Shown here piece by piece: positions 44,083 to 45,000 of a stretch of DNA of 45,000 nt. Position numbers and translations under genes: made by a program. The stretch covers positions 1-45,000 of the forward strand of contig JBBHKE010002773.1 in NCBI GenBank assembly GCA_037447655.1. The letters run 5' to 3'. Under the pieces are notes generated by a model that searched no databases, was not told the DNA's origin, and saw nothing but the letters and a program-made list of their open reading frames with translations. The DNA is from Zygnema cylindricum (taxonomy: Eukaryota; Streptophyta; Zygnematophyceae; Zygnematales; Zygnemataceae). Position 1 is the stretch's first letter; each line of letters opens with the position of its first letter.

Positions 44083-45000
44083 TCTCTCTCTCTCCTATAT
44101 ATATAATTTGGGAACAGGACTACAAACAGCCCTGTCCCATCACGGAGCCCCCCTGCGGCGGCCTTTCTTGCTAGCTCTACAATGATGCGGGAGCTTCTCA
44201 GGTCAGGAGAGTCATTGGATGATTACTATGGAAACCAGCTCACTGGTGGTAGCCCAACACATTCGTATTCTGGTCAACACAGCTCGGTAGAAAATGATGG
44301 ACTCGAAAGTGGAGGATCCAGCGGAAATCTTTCTACATCAGCATCATCGGGATTTGCTACGGGAGAGTTGTCAGTATTGGAGGTAGGAAGAGCCAGGGAA
44401 TCTGCGGGTAGCCCTAATGCCAGGAGCTCACTAGGCAGGTCAGCTGTGTTTCAGTCTAACAATGTGAAGAATACAGCATCAACATACCGGGGACCTGAAT
44501 ATTATGATAAGCTTTCTGGACAGTTTGGTTCCCTTACCATTGGTGGCGTTGGGTCCCCCCGGTCGACTCCTCCACATCCCACCTCTCCACCGTCTGAGTC
44601 ACCCAAGGCAACAAGGTCCAACTCACCAGGATCAGGAGCTGGTAGTGTTCTGAGAAATGTAGTCTCCCTTCAGAATGACACCCTATCTGGCTCCGCAGGT
44701 GTGCCAGGAACAAGCTCTTCTGCGCTTTCCTCATTCTCTGTCTCTTTACCAGGAATGATGTCACACCTTCCAGTACGCCGTTCCCTCGGCACTCAGCTTA
44801 GTTTTGGTCGGATCAGCCTTAACCCTAATGCAGCTGAGTTTGTCCCGACAGGAAAGCCCGGGAGTTCCGCATCTAGTCCAAGCAGTTTGAGTAGTCCGCG
44901 GACAAGGGGAGGAGGATTTAGCAGTAGATCTGCGCCAAACCTACAGGGAGAACCCCTGGTTCCATCAAGATCTTCCTTGGAGAAGTCGATTTCTGTCAAT
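42871..45000 (+). CDS. PAM2-motif, Ser/Pro-rich protein, 5' part of gene (runs off window)
   Basis: Proposed exons are 42871-42992, 43098-43130 (or to 43126), 43153-43237, 43681-43847 and 44118 to beyond 45000. Frames join with GT-AG sites, and the second exon is only about 30 bases. The N-terminus (SSAKEIVATFLREGNAELED, then a helical stretch through ADALRLFAPS and LEARVEDLLEKM) is unrecognised. From 44118 the protein is Ser/Gly/Pro-rich and disordered, with SPRSTPP and SPPSESP. SLNPNAAEFVPT at about 44815-44850 is a PAM2 motif, the short peptide that binds the MLLE domain of cytoplasmic poly(A)-binding protein. That suggests a role in mRNA translation or decay, as in plant CID proteins. A C-terminal domain such as Smr, CUE or a zinc finger would lie outside the window, so the subfamily stays open. 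ATG 42871 is the first in frame after a splice acceptor; 42877 is an alternative. Confidence 0.75.
44029..44097 (+). repeat. CT microsatellite just upstream of a 3' splice site
   Basis: TCTCTCTCTTTTTCTCTC and about 45 further bases of CT end roughly 20 bases before the acceptor GGGAACAG at 44117 of the PAM2 gene. It is a transcribed-strand polypyrimidine run and may serve as, or extend, the polypyrimidine tract of that intron. Confidence 0.9.

Overview
The window is nuclear DNA of a green plant (streptophyte; a land plant or a close algal relative, species not determinable by eye). The reasons are GT-AG introns of about 70 to 1300 bases, a bacterial-type isoleucyl-tRNA synthetase encoded by 21 exons behind an organelle-targeting leader, an Rpb4/RPC9-type RNA polymerase III subunit gene, a PAM2-motif protein, and a thick layer of small inverted-repeat transposons. 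I see no bacterial operons, rRNA, intact tRNA or CRISPR.

Layout. 1-2.8 kb: repeat-derived sequence with no recognisable gene. 2.8-4.8 kb, minus strand: a three-exon gene for RPC9 (CRCP), whose large intron holds about 860 bases of near-pure GGGGGAAA repeat. 4.9-22.8 kb: an 18-kb transposon island made of non-autonomous elements. It holds a TA-flanked family with CACCGCCAATCG-type ends, a hAT-like element with a perfect 8-bp target duplication, a 350-bp palindrome, a tandem-dimer element, and diverged copies of a longer family with a CCTCCAT..GGGTGAA-type end. No transposase gene is recognisable. 23.0-24.8 kb, plus strand: a two-exon gene for a probable plastid multi-pass membrane protein ending in a SAM domain. 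26.6-38.7 kb, minus strand: organellar isoleucyl-tRNA synthetase (OVA2-like), convergent with the SAM gene. 38.7-42.9 kb: an AT-rich intergenic stretch with a tRNA-like SINE relic and a pair of perfect G-boxes. 42.9 kb to the end, plus strand: the 5' part of a gene for a PAM2-motif, Ser/Pro-rich protein that runs off the window.

The four genes look like unrelated housekeeping functions: Pol III transcription, organelle translation, a plastid membrane protein, and a poly(A)-binding-protein partner. They form no pathway cluster. The most unusual structures are the intronic polypyrimidine satellite just upstream of a 3' splice site of RPC9, and the nested inverted-repeat elements, for which this window itself contains pre-insertion relatives of two sites.

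All exon models were built by hand from reading-frame continuity, GT-AG sites and remembered family sequence. The first exons of RPC9, the synthetase and the PAM2 gene are the least certain parts.
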